Of a stretch of DNA of 42,050 nucleotides, positions 18,485 through 26,636 are shown piece after piece. The notes beneath the pieces were generated by a model. It ran no database searches and had not been told where the DNA came from. It saw only the letters and a program-made list of their open reading frames with translations. The DNA is taken from assembly GCA_016234625.1 (NCBI GenBank), contig JACRBD010000170.1, positions 1 through 42,050 on the forward strand. The letters run 5' to 3'. Every line of letters starts with the position of its first letter. Position 1 is the first letter of the stretch. Origin of the DNA: Caulobacterales bacterium (GTDB lineage Bacteria > Pseudomonadota > Alphaproteobacteria > Caulobacterales > Caulobacteraceae). The position numbers and the translations under genes were made by a program.

Positions 18485-18498
18485 ACACTGCCCAGTGT
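18485..18498. promoter_or_regulatory. candidate deo operon operator
   Basis: ACACTG-CC-CAGTGT is a 14-base palindrome 41 bases upstream of deoB, in the only gap before the operon. No repressor gene for it is present in the window. It may bind a nucleoside-responsive LacI or DeoR-type repressor; this is inferred only from position and symmetry. Confidence 0.4.
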
Positions 18499-18540
18499 AC
18501 CGACACAGGGCCACCCCGGCGACCTTCTCGATACGGCGCG

Positions 18541-20244
18541 TCAATAGCCCCCGTCGCCGTACCAGGAGGCGAACTCGTCGAAGCCGGGAACTTCCGCGGC
18601 GTTGGCCAGGGCGTCGATCGGAACCTGAACGACGGCGGGCCGGCCGCTCCTGAGCGCGCGTACCACCGCCGGTCCGATATCTTCGGCCCGCTCTACGAAT
18701 TCGCCGTGGGCGCCGAAACCCTCCGCGACCTTGTCCAGTCGCACCTGATCGCCCCAGTGGGCCTCGGTCTCGGGCGACTGCGGCCCGAAGGCGGCCCTGT
18801 AGACGGCGACCTCAAGGCCCCAAGAATAGTCGCAGCCGACGATGCAGACGATCGGCAGCTGCTTTCGCACCGCCGTCTCCAGTTCCGATATGTGGAACAG
18901 AAACGAGGAATCGCCGGTGATCAAAACCACGCGCCGCTGGTCACCCACCGCGATCTGGGCGCCGATCGCGTGCGGCAGGCCGGTGCCGAGGTGGCCGAAG
19001 TTCTGGCACCACAGCAGGTCCCTGGGCGCGATCTGGCCGTAGGCGCCGGTAAAGATGCTGACCGAGCCGCCGTCGCGCACGATCACGGCGTCCTCGGGGA
19101 GTCCCCTGGTGGCCTCGATGGCGAACCGCGCCGGGTGAATCGGCGAGGACCTCGTGGGCGCGGACGCCAGAAGCAGCGCCTTGAAGTCGCGGAACGCCGC
19201 CTCCGCCGCGAGCAGCGCGGGCGATGGTTTGCGGTTCAGGGCCCGGACCGGCGCGAGCAGTTGCGGAACGACATCGCGCAGGTCGCCCACCAGCGGCGCG
19301 TCGATCGGCCGGTTGACGCCGATCGCCAGCGGATCGCGCTCGATGTAGATCCATTTGCGCGCCGTATCGCCCTTGGCCCAGTGGCGGCCGACGCCGTAGT
19401 GGACCGGCTCGCCGATCTCGGTGCCGACAGCGATGACCAGGTCGGCCCCCGCCACGGCCTCTATCCCCATGGGCGAGGCGTAGGGGAAGGTCCGGTGCTC
19501 CAGGCCCGGCAACACCGCGGCGCCGCCCGGGGTCTGGATGACCGGGCACTCAAGGACTCTCGCCAATTCGGCCACCGCGTTATGCGCGCGGGAAACAAAC
19601 ACCCCCTGCCCGACCAGCAGGATCGGCGACGTCGCCGCCCGTACCAGCGCGACCGCTTCGGCGAGCCGGCTGGGGTCCGCCGCCTGCCGGGTCAGGCGAT
19701 AGCTGTCCGGTGGCGGCGCAGCGCTCAGCTCCAGCGGCGTCTGCATCACGCTCATCGGATACTCGATGTAGACCGGGCCCGGGGTTCCGGACAGGGCGCG
19801 CCGGAAGGCCTCGTGAAAGACCTCGTCCACCTGATCGGCGAACTCGATCACCCCGACATACTTCATCGCCTCTTCGAAATAGCGGGGCTGGCGGGTGTAC
19901 TGAAAACGCCCCTTGCGGACGCGTTGCTCGAAGACCCTTTGGCGCTGACCGGCGATAAACAGGGTCGGGGTGTTCTCCTTGGCCGCGCAGATCGCCCCGG
20001 CGACGAGGTTGGCGACGCCAGGCCCCTGATTGCCCACCACAACGCCTGGAATTCCGGTCACGCGCCACATGCCGTCGGCCATAAAGGCGCCCGCCTGTTC
20101 GTGGTGCGGGGCAATCACGCGCCAGCCGCGCGCTTCGGCGGCGATGAACATCGCCGCGAAACTGGGATCGGGGATGCCAAACAGGGTCTTGAGACCCTCC
20201 GCCTCCATCAGCTCCAGCATCCGGTCGTGCACGAACTGGGTCAT
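18541..20244 (-). CDS. thiamine-diphosphate-dependent decarboxylase/synthase-like enzyme
   Basis: A 567-residue enzyme of the acetolactate synthase/benzoylformate decarboxylase superfamily with all three domains. The ThDP-activating glutamate is Glu49 (PHHEQAGAFMADG), GNQGPGVAN follows, and the pyrophosphate-binding GDSSF begins at residue 444. The metal-binding residue that is usually Asn falls on Asp472 (GCDYSWG), so the site is recognisable but altered. There is no obvious FAD site, so a decarboxylase or carboligase for 2-oxoacids or acyl-CoAs is more likely than a true acetolactate synthase; the substrate is unknown. It follows the TetR gene by 105 bases on the same strand, divergent from the molybdoenzyme operon, and may act in the same pathway. 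Confidence 0.8.
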   Translation of the reverse strand: MTQFVHDRMLELMEAEGLKTLFGIPDPSFAAMFIAAEARGWRVIAPHHEQAGAFMADGMWRVTGIPGVVVGNQGPGVANLVAGAICAAKENTPTLFIAGQRQRVFEQRVRKGRFQYTRQPRYFEEAMKYVGVIEFADQVDEVFHEAFRRALSGTPGPVYIEYPMSVMQTPLELSAAPPPDSYRLTRQAADPSRLAEAVALVRAATSPILLVGQGVFVSRAHNAVAELARVLECPVIQTPGGAAVLPGLEHRTFPYASPMGIEAVAGADLVIAVGTEIGEPVHYGVGRHWAKGDTARKWIYIERDPLAIGVNRPIDAPLVGDLRDVVPQLLAPVRALNRKPSPALLAAEAAFRDFKALLLASAPTRSSPIHPARFAIEATRGLPEDAVIVRDGGSVSIFTGAYGQIAPRDLLWCQNFGHLGTGLPHAIGAQIAVGDQRRVVLITGDSSFLFHISELETAVRKQLPIVCIVGCDYSWGLEVAVYRAAFGPQSPETEAHWGDQVRLDKVAEGFGAHGEFVERAEDIGPAVVRALRSGRPAVVQVPIDALANAAEVPGFDEFASWYGDGGY

Positions 20245-20325
20245 GGGCCTTCCTCCGCTGTTCGGTCGCCGCTTTCGCGAGGCTTCGAAACAGACGCCCA
20301 TCAGGACGGCGCGGCATTGATCTGA

Positions 20326-20339
20326 CGCCGATGTCGGCG
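20326..20339. other. small palindrome between TetR gene and ThDP gene
   Basis: CGCCGA-TG-TCGGCG is a perfect 6-base-arm palindrome in the 105-base gap. It could be a second binding site of the TetR protein or a hairpin after its stop; position alone does not decide. Confidence 0.3.
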
Positions 20340-20349
20340 GTCTCGGAGA

Positions 20350-21000
20350 TCAGGCTCCGCCCAGCAACCGTTCGGTCGCGGCGACGATATTTTGCCGCGC
20401 CTGTTCAGGGGAGGCGATCTCTGGATCCACCAGCCAGATCAGGGTGTGGCCGGTGGCCAGGCTCATCAGGGTGGTCGCCAGCTTGCCCGCGTCGATATCG
20501 GCGGGGATCGAGCCATCCAGCTGACCATCCAGCGCCTTCTGTCGCAGATGGGCGTGGAACTGGCGGTTGGCCGCGACAAAGGCGCTTCGAATCTCGGGGA
20601 TCACGCCGATCGATTCCGACATCAGCACGAAATAGGCGCGCACCGGCGCCAGATCCTCCGCTATGTGCGCCATGTAGTAGTCGACGACGCTGAGAATCGC
20701 CGACCGCCCGTCCCGATGAGGCTCGGGGTTTTCGAACGTGGCCATGGCGAAGCCCCGGTGGAGTACCTCCACGAGCCTGGCGACCAGCCCTTCCTTGGAT
20801 CCGAACCTCTGGGTGACCAGGCCGCGGCTGTAGCCCGCCCGTTGGCCAATCTGCTCCAGGGTCGTGGCGCCGTAGCCCTGCTCCGACATCAGCGCCGCCG
20901 CCGACTCGAGCAACGACCGTTCCGACTCAGCCCTGCGCTCGGCCTGCGAGCGCCGGGGGCGGCGCGGAGCGGCGGCGAGCGTCGGGAGTGGCTTGTCCAT
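20350..21000 (-). CDS. TetR/AcrR-family regulator
   Basis: A 216-residue regulator. A basic N-terminus (RRPRRSQAERRAESERSLL) leads to the helix-turn-helix in TTLEQIGQRAGYSRGLVTQRFGSKEGL (about residues 55-80), then a helical ligand-binding domain. It is divergent from the molybdoenzyme operon with 122 bases between, and co-directional with the ThDP enzyme, so it probably controls both by binding between them. The start at 21000 is preferred; an in-frame start at 21087 would use a stretch that overlaps the divergent promoter. The inducer is unknown. Confidence 0.9.
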   Translation of the reverse strand: MDKPLPTLAAAPRRPRRSQAERRAESERSLLESAAALMSEQGYGATTLEQIGQRAGYSRGLVTQRFGSKEGLVARLVEVLHRGFAMATFENPEPHRDGRSAILSVVDYYMAHIAEDLAPVRAYFVLMSESIGVIPEIRSAFVAANRQFHAHLRQKALDGQLDGSIPADIDAGKLATTLMSLATGHTLIWLVDPEIASPEQARQNIVAATERLLGGA

Positions 21001-21013
21001 ACGCAATTCCCTT

Positions 21014-21041
21014 GTTACTTGTTGGCTGGATAGCAACTTAC
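21014..21041. promoter_or_regulatory. imperfect dyad, possible TetR operator
   Basis: The 28-base stretch beginning GTTACTTGTT and ending GCAACTTAC is an imperfect dyad (8 of 14 arm positions symmetric) within the divergent gap. TetR proteins usually bind such sites. The symmetry is modest, so this is only a candidate. Confidence 0.3.
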
Positions 21042-21122
21042 ATGCGGAAGCACCAAACACGCGCTCCTTGTACCGCTCCGCGCCCAACGCGCCTTCGACC
21101 CCAGGTGGGAAGGACTCCAGGC

Positions 21123-24062
21123 ATGACCACGACCAAGTTCGACAGACGCGTATTCCTCAATCTTACCGGCCTTACGGCCCTGTCGGTGGGGCTCCCCTCC
21201 TGCCATCTGAAGCCATCGACGCCCGACGCGGGCGGCCCGGTCGCCAAGCTGGGAACGTGGGAGGATATCTACCGCCAGCGCTGGACCTGGGACAGCGTGA
21301 CCAAGGGCTCCCATGGCTGGCTCAACTGCCGCAGCGCCTGCAACTGGGACCTTTATGTAAAGGACGGCGTCGTCGTCCGTGAAGAACAGACAGCCAACTA
21401 CGAGGCCTCCGAGGACGGCGTCCCCGACTTCAACCCGCGTGGTTGCCAGAAGGGCGGCTGCTACACCGAGGTCATGTACGGCCCGACCCGGCTGACCGTG
21501 CCGATGAAGCGGGCCGGCGCCCGGGGCGAGGGCAAATGGCGGCGCATCTCGTGGGATCAGGCGATCCAGGAAATCGCGGAAAAGCTCGTCGATATCTCCG
21601 AGAAGCACGGCCCGGAGACCATCGTCCAGGACCTCGGTCCACATTTTGACTACGGCGCGACCACCGTGGCCCGAAACCGCTTTTTCGGCATGATGGGCGC
21701 CGCGATGCCCGACGACTGGGCCGAGATCGGCGACCTCAACATGGGCGCCACCCTGACCCTGGGCATGCCGCACATCGGAGGGTCGAGCGACGAGTGGTTC
21801 CTGTCGGATTTTCTCGTGGTCTGGATGATGAACCCGTCCGTGACCCAGATCCCCGACGCGCATTTCCTCTTCGAGGCGCGCTACAACGGCGCCCAGCTTA
21901 CGGTCATCGATCCGATCTACAGCGCCACCGCGATCCATGCCGACCATTGGCTGCCGCTGAAACCCGGAACCGACTCGGGTCTGGCCCTGGCCACGGCGCG
22001 GCACATCTGGGCGACCGGCCGCATCGACCTCGACTATGTCCGCGAGCAGACGGACTTCCCCATCCTCGTGCGCCTGGATACCGGCCGCTTCCTGCGGCAG
22101 AGCGATCTGGAGACGGGCGGCAAGGACAACATCCTCTACATGTGGGACCCCAAGGCGAAGGTGGCGGTTCCAGCCCCCGGCTGCGAGGGCGACCGCACGT
22201 CAAAGCTCGGGCTTGGCGATCTGGTCCCGCCGATCGAGGGTCTCTTCGAGGTCCGCCTGAAGGGCGGCGCCAAGGTGCGGGTCGTTCCGGTCGGCGCGCT
22301 GATCAAGGAGCATCTGGCGCCCTGGACCTTCGAACGCGCGGCCGCCCTGACCGGCCTGGGCGTCGATGCGGTCAAGGCGTTCGCGGAGGGCTTCGCCGCC
22401 GCCAAGCGTCCGATGGTGCTGTCGAGCTGGGGATCGAACCGCTACCTCCACTCCGACCAGATGAACCGCGCGAAGCTGCTGTGCCTGTCGCTGAAAGGCG
22501 CGCTCGGCAAGGAAAAGGGCGCCGGCTATCACTCCACCGGCTGGATCGGGATGACCGGCTTCAACAAGGCGGTCAGCGAAGGAACCACCGGCGCCTTTGG
22601 CGGCGTGAAGAGCCTGGCCGCGATCCTTGGCAACGATTACACATATGGCCTCATCCTCGACAAGATCGCTGGACGGAAGTCCGCGGCCCAGGTCGACCAC
22701 CGCACCGCCAAGAGCATCGTCTCCGCGGCGGCGACGCTGACCAATTCCGGCAGCCAGAACTACAATCACCAGGGCATCAAGGAGATCCTCGCCAGGGAAG
22801 AGGACCACCTCTACCCCCGGCCGCTCGCCGCCTATGTGGGGGAATCGCAGGACAAGGGCTGGGTGCCTGTGTGCCCGGCGCCGAACAAGCCGCCCCGCGC
22901 CTGGATCACTGGTGGCAGCAACGTGCTGCGGCGGTCGAACATGCCGCAGCGCTTCCTCGAACACGTCTGGCCCAAACTCGACCTGGTGGTCGACATCAAC
23001 CAGAAGAACACCTTCACCGGCCTCCACGCCGATTACCTGCTTCCGGCGGCGGGTTACTATGAAAAGCCGGGCATCAAGTACACGGTCGCCTACATTCCCT
23101 ACCTGCAATATTGCGGCGCGGCGGTGAAACCCGTCGGGGAATCGAAGGACGAATGGGAGATCTTCTATCTCCTGTCCCGGGCGGTGCAGCGCATCGCCAA
23201 AAAGCGTCGAACGGGCGCCCTCGCGGGCTGTGGCGGCAAGGCTGTCGACCTGCGAACCATCGGCGACCGCTTCACCTCCGGCGGCAAGCACGGCCCGCAC
23301 GACGCGGAGAAGGTTACTGACTCCATCATCCGGAAGAGCTCCTCGACCAAGGGCGTGAAGCTGAGAGCCCTGAAGAAGAACGGCATCGCCAAGTTCGAAA
23401 ACTCCGGCGGCACCGGCATTCAGGAGAACATCTACAATTCAGACTGGGACGGCGAGGGCGTCCTGCAGGCGATGACCGATTTCGTGCGGCACAAGGCATC
23501 CTACATGACCCTGACCGGTCGCCAGCAGTATTACATCGATCACCCCTGGTTCCTCGAAGCGGGCGAGGCGCTGCCCACCCACATCGACAGCCCCAAGGCC
23601 GGCGGCGACCACCCCTTCCAGATGGTGTCCTGCCATTCCCGCTGGAGCGTCCATAGCGTCTGGCGCGACACGCCCATGCTGCTGCGACTTCAGCGGGGTG
23701 AGCCACAGCTCTATCTCAATCCCGTCGACGCCAAGGCCATCGGCGTCAAGGACGGTGCATGGGGCGAGATCAGCAACGACTATGGCAAAATCCGTATGCG
23801 GATCAAATACTCGACCATGGTCCGCCCCAAGGTCGCCTACTACTTCCACGCCTGGGAGCCACACCAGTTCCCCGACCATCGCAGCTACAAGTTCCTCACA
23901 CCGGGATTGATGAACCCCTTGCACTTCGCCGGCGGCGAGGGCGGGCAACTGGGCTTCTTCTTCGGCCATTTCGAGCCGGGAACTCATGTTCAGGACACGC
24001 GAGTCGCAATTGCGCCATGGCGGGACGTTGAACCCACGCAGACTAGGGAGACCGCGACGTGA
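21123..24062 (+). CDS. type II DMSO-reductase-family molybdenum enzyme, catalytic alpha subunit (EbdA/S25dA-like)
   Basis: A 979-residue molybdopterin enzyme. A Tat signal, DRRVFLNLTG, sits at residues 7-16 with a lipobox-like LPSC ending at Cys27. The cluster site has His64, Cys69, Cys73 and Cys108 (PRGCQKGG), the N-terminal pattern of nitrate-reductase/type II enzymes but with one extra residue after the histidine. A probable molybdenum ligand is Asp204 in EIGDLN. IPDAHFLFEARYNGAQLTVIDP and the C-terminal dinucleotide-binding domain follow. Relatives are periplasmic: ethylbenzene, p-cymene and C25-steroid dehydrogenases (water-dependent hydroxylation), DMS dehydrogenase, selenate and chlorate reductases. 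The operon order matches ebdABCD. The substrate is not determined. Confidence 0.85.
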   Translation: MTTTKFDRRVFLNLTGLTALSVGLPSCHLKPSTPDAGGPVAKLGTWEDIYRQRWTWDSVTKGSHGWLNCRSACNWDLYVKDGVVVREEQTANYEASEDGVPDFNPRGCQKGGCYTEVMYGPTRLTVPMKRAGARGEGKWRRISWDQAIQEIAEKLVDISEKHGPETIVQDLGPHFDYGATTVARNRFFGMMGAAMPDDWAEIGDLNMGATLTLGMPHIGGSSDEWFLSDFLVVWMMNPSVTQIPDAHFLFEARYNGAQLTVIDPIYSATAIHADHWLPLKPGTDSGLALATARHIWATGRIDLDYVREQTDFPILVRLDTGRFLRQSDLETGGKDNILYMWDPKAKVAVPAPGCEGDRTSKLGLGDLVPPIEGLFEVRLKGGAKVRVVPVGALIKEHLAPWTFERAAALTGLGVDAVKAFAEGFAAAKRPMVLSSWGSNRYLHSDQMNRAKLLCLSLKGALGKEKGAGYHSTGWIGMTGFNKAVSEGTTGAFGGVKSLAAILGNDYTYGLILDKIAGRKSAAQVDHRTAKSIVSAAATLTNSGSQNYNHQGIKEILAREEDHLYPRPLAAYVGESQDKGWVPVCPAPNKPPRAWITGGSNVLRRSNMPQRFLEHVWPKLDLVVDINQKNTFTGLHADYLLPAAGYYEKPGIKYTVAYIPYLQYCGAAVKPVGESKDEWEIFYLLSRAVQRIAKKRRTGALAGCGGKAVDLRTIGDRFTSGGKHGPHDAEKVTDSIIRKSSSTKGVKLRALKKNGIAKFENSGGTGIQENIYNSDWDGEGVLQAMTDFVRHKASYMTLTGRQQYYIDHPWFLEAGEALPTHIDSPKAGGDHPFQMVSCHSRWSVHSVWRDTPMLLRLQRGEPQLYLNPVDAKAIGVKDGAWGEISNDYGKIRMRIKYSTMVRPKVAYYFHAWEPHQFPDHRSYKFLTPGLMNPLHFAGGEGGQLGFFFGHFEPGTHVQDTRVAIAPWRDVEPTQTRETAT

Positions 24063-25099
24063 CCGCCAAAGCCTCGCCATCCGTCCGGCCCCCGCGCCAG
24101 CTCGCGATGGTTCTCGACCTCAACAAATGCCTCGGCTGCCAGACCTGCACCATCGCCTGCAAGAAGCTCTGGAACACCGATTCCGGCGCCGCCTACGCCT
24201 ACTGGAACAACGTCGAAACCCGGCCGGGAAAGGGGTATCCCAAGGACTGGCGGGTGACCGGCGGGCGCAAGGCGGACGGCTCGGTCAAACGGGGCGAGAT
24301 CCGGGACCTCAAGACCGGCTACGGCGAGCCGTGGACCTTCAATCACCAGCGGGTCGTCAAATCCGACTCCAACAAGGGCAAGGAGTGGCTGCGCCCCACG
24401 GAATCCCCCGACTGGGGCCCCAATTGGGACGAGGACGAGGGCGCCGGCGAATACCCCGCCACCAACCACCACTTCTACCTGCCCCGGCTGTGCAATCACT
24501 GCACGCATCCAGCCTGTATGGACGCCTGTCCGAGGGGGGCGATCTACAAACGCTCGGAGGACGGGATCGTCCTGGTCAACCAGGACCGGTGCCACGGCTA
24601 TCGCTTCTGCGTCGAGGCCTGCCCCTACAAGAAGGTGTTCTTCGATCCGGAGCGGTCGGTCTCGACCAAATGCATCTTCTGCCTGCCGCGGGTGGAGAAG
24701 GGCGTCGCGCCGGCCTGCGCGCGGCAGTGCCCTGGCCGGTTGCGCTTCGTCGGTTATCGCGACGATCCGGAAGGCCCGATCTGGAAGCTGGTCCACAAAT
24801 GGAAGGTGGCCATTCCCCTGCACCCGGAGTTCAGGCTGGAGCCAAACGTGTTCTACGTGCCGCCCGTCAGCCCGCCGAAGATCGGTCCCGGCGGCCGCGC
24901 CATGGCCGAGGACCGCATCCCGCTCGCCTATCTTGAGAGCCTGTTCGGCGACGCCGTGGGGCCCGCGCTCGACGTGCTGCGCGCCGAACGGGCCAAACGC
25001 AAACGGGGCGAGGCCAGCGAGCTCATGGAGTTGCTGATTGCCTACGACTGGAACAACAACTTCAAGCTCGACCAGGGCGCGCGCGAGGTGTTCAAGTGA
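24059..25099 (+). CDS. iron-sulfur beta subunit of the molybdenum enzyme
   Basis: A 346-residue electron-transfer subunit with GTG start inside the alpha stop (GTGA). Four cysteine clusters are visible: CLGCQTCTIAC (24-34), CNHCTHPACMDAC (145-157), CHGYRFCVEAC (178-188) and Cys205/208/220/224. In the third group Tyr181 replaces a cysteine, the sign of one [3Fe-4S] besides three [4Fe-4S] clusters, as in NarH and EbdB. It has no signal peptide and would be exported with the alpha subunit by Tat. It passes electrons from the alpha-subunit cluster to the heme of the gamma subunit. Confidence 0.9.
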   Translation: MTAKASPSVRPPRQLAMVLDLNKCLGCQTCTIACKKLWNTDSGAAYAYWNNVETRPGKGYPKDWRVTGGRKADGSVKRGEIRDLKTGYGEPWTFNHQRVVKSDSNKGKEWLRPTESPDWGPNWDEDEGAGEYPATNHHFYLPRLCNHCTHPACMDACPRGAIYKRSEDGIVLVNQDRCHGYRFCVEACPYKKVFFDPERSVSTKCIFCLPRVEKGVAPACARQCPGRLRFVGYRDDPEGPIWKLVHKWKVAIPLHPEFRLEPNVFYVPPVSPPKIGPGGRAMAEDRIPLAYLESLFGDAVGPALDVLRAERAKRKRGEASELMELLIAYDWNNNFKLDQGAREVFK

Positions 25100-25647
25100 A
25101 ACAGACGATCAATCTGGTCCGCGCGCCCACGATGATCCAGCCCGGAGGCTATGTCCCCACGGCCTATCCCGACGCCGGCCAGCCGCTCACGCCGAACGCC
25201 GTCCTGATGGTCGACCGGAACGGCGCCCGCGGCTGGATCGTGCATCTGGCCTGGCCCTGCGCCGAGCCGGTCGATGAGATCAAGTCCGACACCAACCGCT
25301 TCGCCGACGCCGCGGCGCTGCTCGCGCCCGTGCTGGAAGACACGCCGATGATTTCCATGGGCGGTCCTGACGTTCCCGTCGAAGGGATATTGTGGCGGGC
25401 GGATTGGACCGCACCGGTCAAGATTGTCGCGGAAGGATTCGGGACCGTGGCGCGTCATCCTGCGCCGGCCGGCTGGAGCGCGCGGGGAACCTGGAAAGAC
25501 GGCGTCCGGACCGCCCGCTTCGAGATTCCGGACTGGCCCGCCCTGGCCGCCCGCAAGCTGCTGGGCGTAGCCATCTGGCAGGGGGCGGGACGCGAGCGCG
25601 CGGGGCTGAAATCCGTGTGCGCCGACTGGATCCCGGTGACCGCATGA
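25096..25647 (+). CDS. heme b gamma subunit (EbdC-like)
   Basis: A 183-residue protein with GTG start overlapping the beta stop. The region MISMGGPDVPVEGILWRADW (residues 85-104) corresponds to the heme b domain of ethylbenzene-dehydrogenase-type gamma subunits, where a methionine and a lysine ligate the heme; Met85 or Met88 and Lys154 are candidates. A beta-rich fold is expected. Unlike described gamma subunits, the N-terminus (MKQTINLVRAPTM) has no visible signal peptide. It may travel with the alpha-beta complex, or the start may be misjudged. Identification rests on context and short motifs, so it is less sure than its neighbours. Confidence 0.7.
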   Translation: MKQTINLVRAPTMIQPGGYVPTAYPDAGQPLTPNAVLMVDRNGARGWIVHLAWPCAEPVDEIKSDTNRFADAAALLAPVLEDTPMISMGGPDVPVEGILWRADWTAPVKIVAEGFGTVARHPAPAGWSARGTWKDGVRTARFEIPDWPALAARKLLGVAIWQGAGRERAGLKSVCADWIPVTA

Positions 25648-26129
25648 CCCGCCTCGCCGTCTCGACCGAAAGCCTCGTCCTGTTCGCCTGGGCGCGGGTG
25701 TGGAGCCCCATGGTCCCGGTCGCCTGGTTTCAGGAGGCCTGGCAAGCCCTGCGGCTTCCGGACGATCCGGATCTGCGGGACTTGGAATTCTGCAGCCTGT
25801 TCCATGTCGGGGTCCCGGCGCCGCGCGTGCCGCTGCTCCTGCACGCGACCCTGAACCGGCCTGGCGATGTCGTACGGATGGACTGGATGCGGGTCATGTC
25901 GCACCTGGCGCTCAAGCCGGGCGACCATGTGCTGCCGCCCGATCATCTGGCGATCTGCTGCGAGATCTTCGCCCAGGCCGCCGCCCGGGGCGAGGACCTG
26001 ATCGTCCACGAACTTCGCGCGCGCTACCTGCTGCCCTGGTGTGACGCCGCGGCGCGACGCCTGTCGGGCGAGGATCCGCGGTTCGCGGTGATCGTCGAGG
26101 AATTCCGCGAGGCGGTGGAAGCGGCGTGA
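25644..26129 (+). CDS. TorD-like molybdoenzyme chaperone (delta)
   Basis: A 161-residue, mostly helical protein whose ATG overlaps the gamma stop (ATGA). It has the shape and position of the NarJ/TorD/EbdD chaperones that hold the alpha subunit while the cofactor is inserted and prevent early Tat export. A conserved-looking LPPDHLAICCEIFAQAA segment lies at residues 97-113, like the PxDH motif of TorD proteins. It is cytoplasmic and not part of the final enzyme. The four overlapping genes and the hairpin after this stop mark the end of the operon. Confidence 0.75.
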   Translation: MTRLAVSTESLVLFAWARVWSPMVPVAWFQEAWQALRLPDDPDLRDLEFCSLFHVGVPAPRVPLLLHATLNRPGDVVRMDWMRVMSHLALKPGDHVLPPDHLAICCEIFAQAAARGEDLIVHELRARYLLPWCDAAARRLSGEDPRFAVIVEEFREAVEAA

Positions 26130-26141
26130 ATACCCAGGCGA

Positions 26142-26163
26142 CGCCTGGCGGTTTGGCCAGGCG
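26142..26163 (+). terminator. hairpin ending the molybdoenzyme operon
   Basis: CGCCTGGC and GCCAGGCG form a perfect 8-base stem with a 6-base loop, 12 bases after the delta stop. An upstream CCAGGCG at 26134-26140 can pair alternatively with the first arm. There is no T tract. Confidence 0.5.
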
Positions 26164-26198
26164 ATGACCGCGGCGCTCACTCGCGAGAACAGCCAACG

Positions 26199-26216
26199 GG
26201 AACGCCGGTTCGTTCC
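26199..26216 (-). terminator. hairpin 3' of the epoxide-hydrolase-like gene
   Basis: GGAACG and CGTTCC pair around six bases, 8 bases beyond the stop of the minus-strand gene at 26224. It is short, with no T tract, and is a weak candidate. Confidence 0.35.
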
Positions 26217-26223
26217 GGCCCCC

Positions 26224-26598
26224 TCAATCCCGCAAGGCGGCGACGTAGGTTCCCATGTCGAAATAGTCGCGCCAGACCTTTATGCGGCCATCCCGCATCT
26301 CGAATACGCCGCAACAGGGTAGGTTGACCGGCTTGCCGCCGACGACGGTTCGATCAAGGCGTTCGGCGAAAACCGTATCACCCGCGGAAGCCAAGCCCAG
26401 GACATCCCACTCGGTCGAGGCCCAGTCCTTCAGAAAGGCAGAGATGAACGGGCGAAGCGCGTCATGCCCCGTGACCGGCTTCATCGGCATGTTGTGGTAG
26501 ACGCCATCCTCGCAAAAATACTGGACCAACTCCTCGACATCCAACCGCGTCCAGGCAGCGATGAAATCGCGGACCACCTGCTCATTGGTCGTCATCAT
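26224..26598 (-). CDS. limonene-1,2-epoxide hydrolase-like protein
   Basis: A 124-residue NTF2-fold protein. The residues that make up the limonene-epoxide-hydrolase active site are all present in order: Tyr34 and Asn36 (YHNMP), Arg80 and Asp82 (ERLDR), and Asp111 (WRDYFD). This is a better match than generic SnoaL proteins, which lack the Arg-Asp-Asp set. Such enzymes add water to epoxides in one step, without a covalent intermediate, in the cytoplasm. Start ATG 26598 has GGGGGA just upstream. The gene is convergent with the molybdoenzyme operon and abuts a broken TonB receptor. An epoxide of a terpene or sterol is a plausible but unproven substrate. Confidence 0.75.
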   Translation of the reverse strand: MMTTNEQVVRDFIAAWTRLDVEELVQYFCEDGVYHNMPMKPVTGHDALRPFISAFLKDWASTEWDVLGLASAGDTVFAERLDRTVVGGKPVNLPCCGVFEMRDGRIKVWRDYFDMGTYVAALRD

Positions 26599-26636
26599 GT
26601 TCCCCCATCTCGTCGACCGAGCGTTCTTACCCGACG

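Noticed and set aside
17155-20325. Plus-strand open frame of more than 1000 codons
   Set aside because: It runs antisense across deoD, deoB and the ThDP gene, all of which carry strong family motifs on the minus strand; it is a by-product of high GC content.
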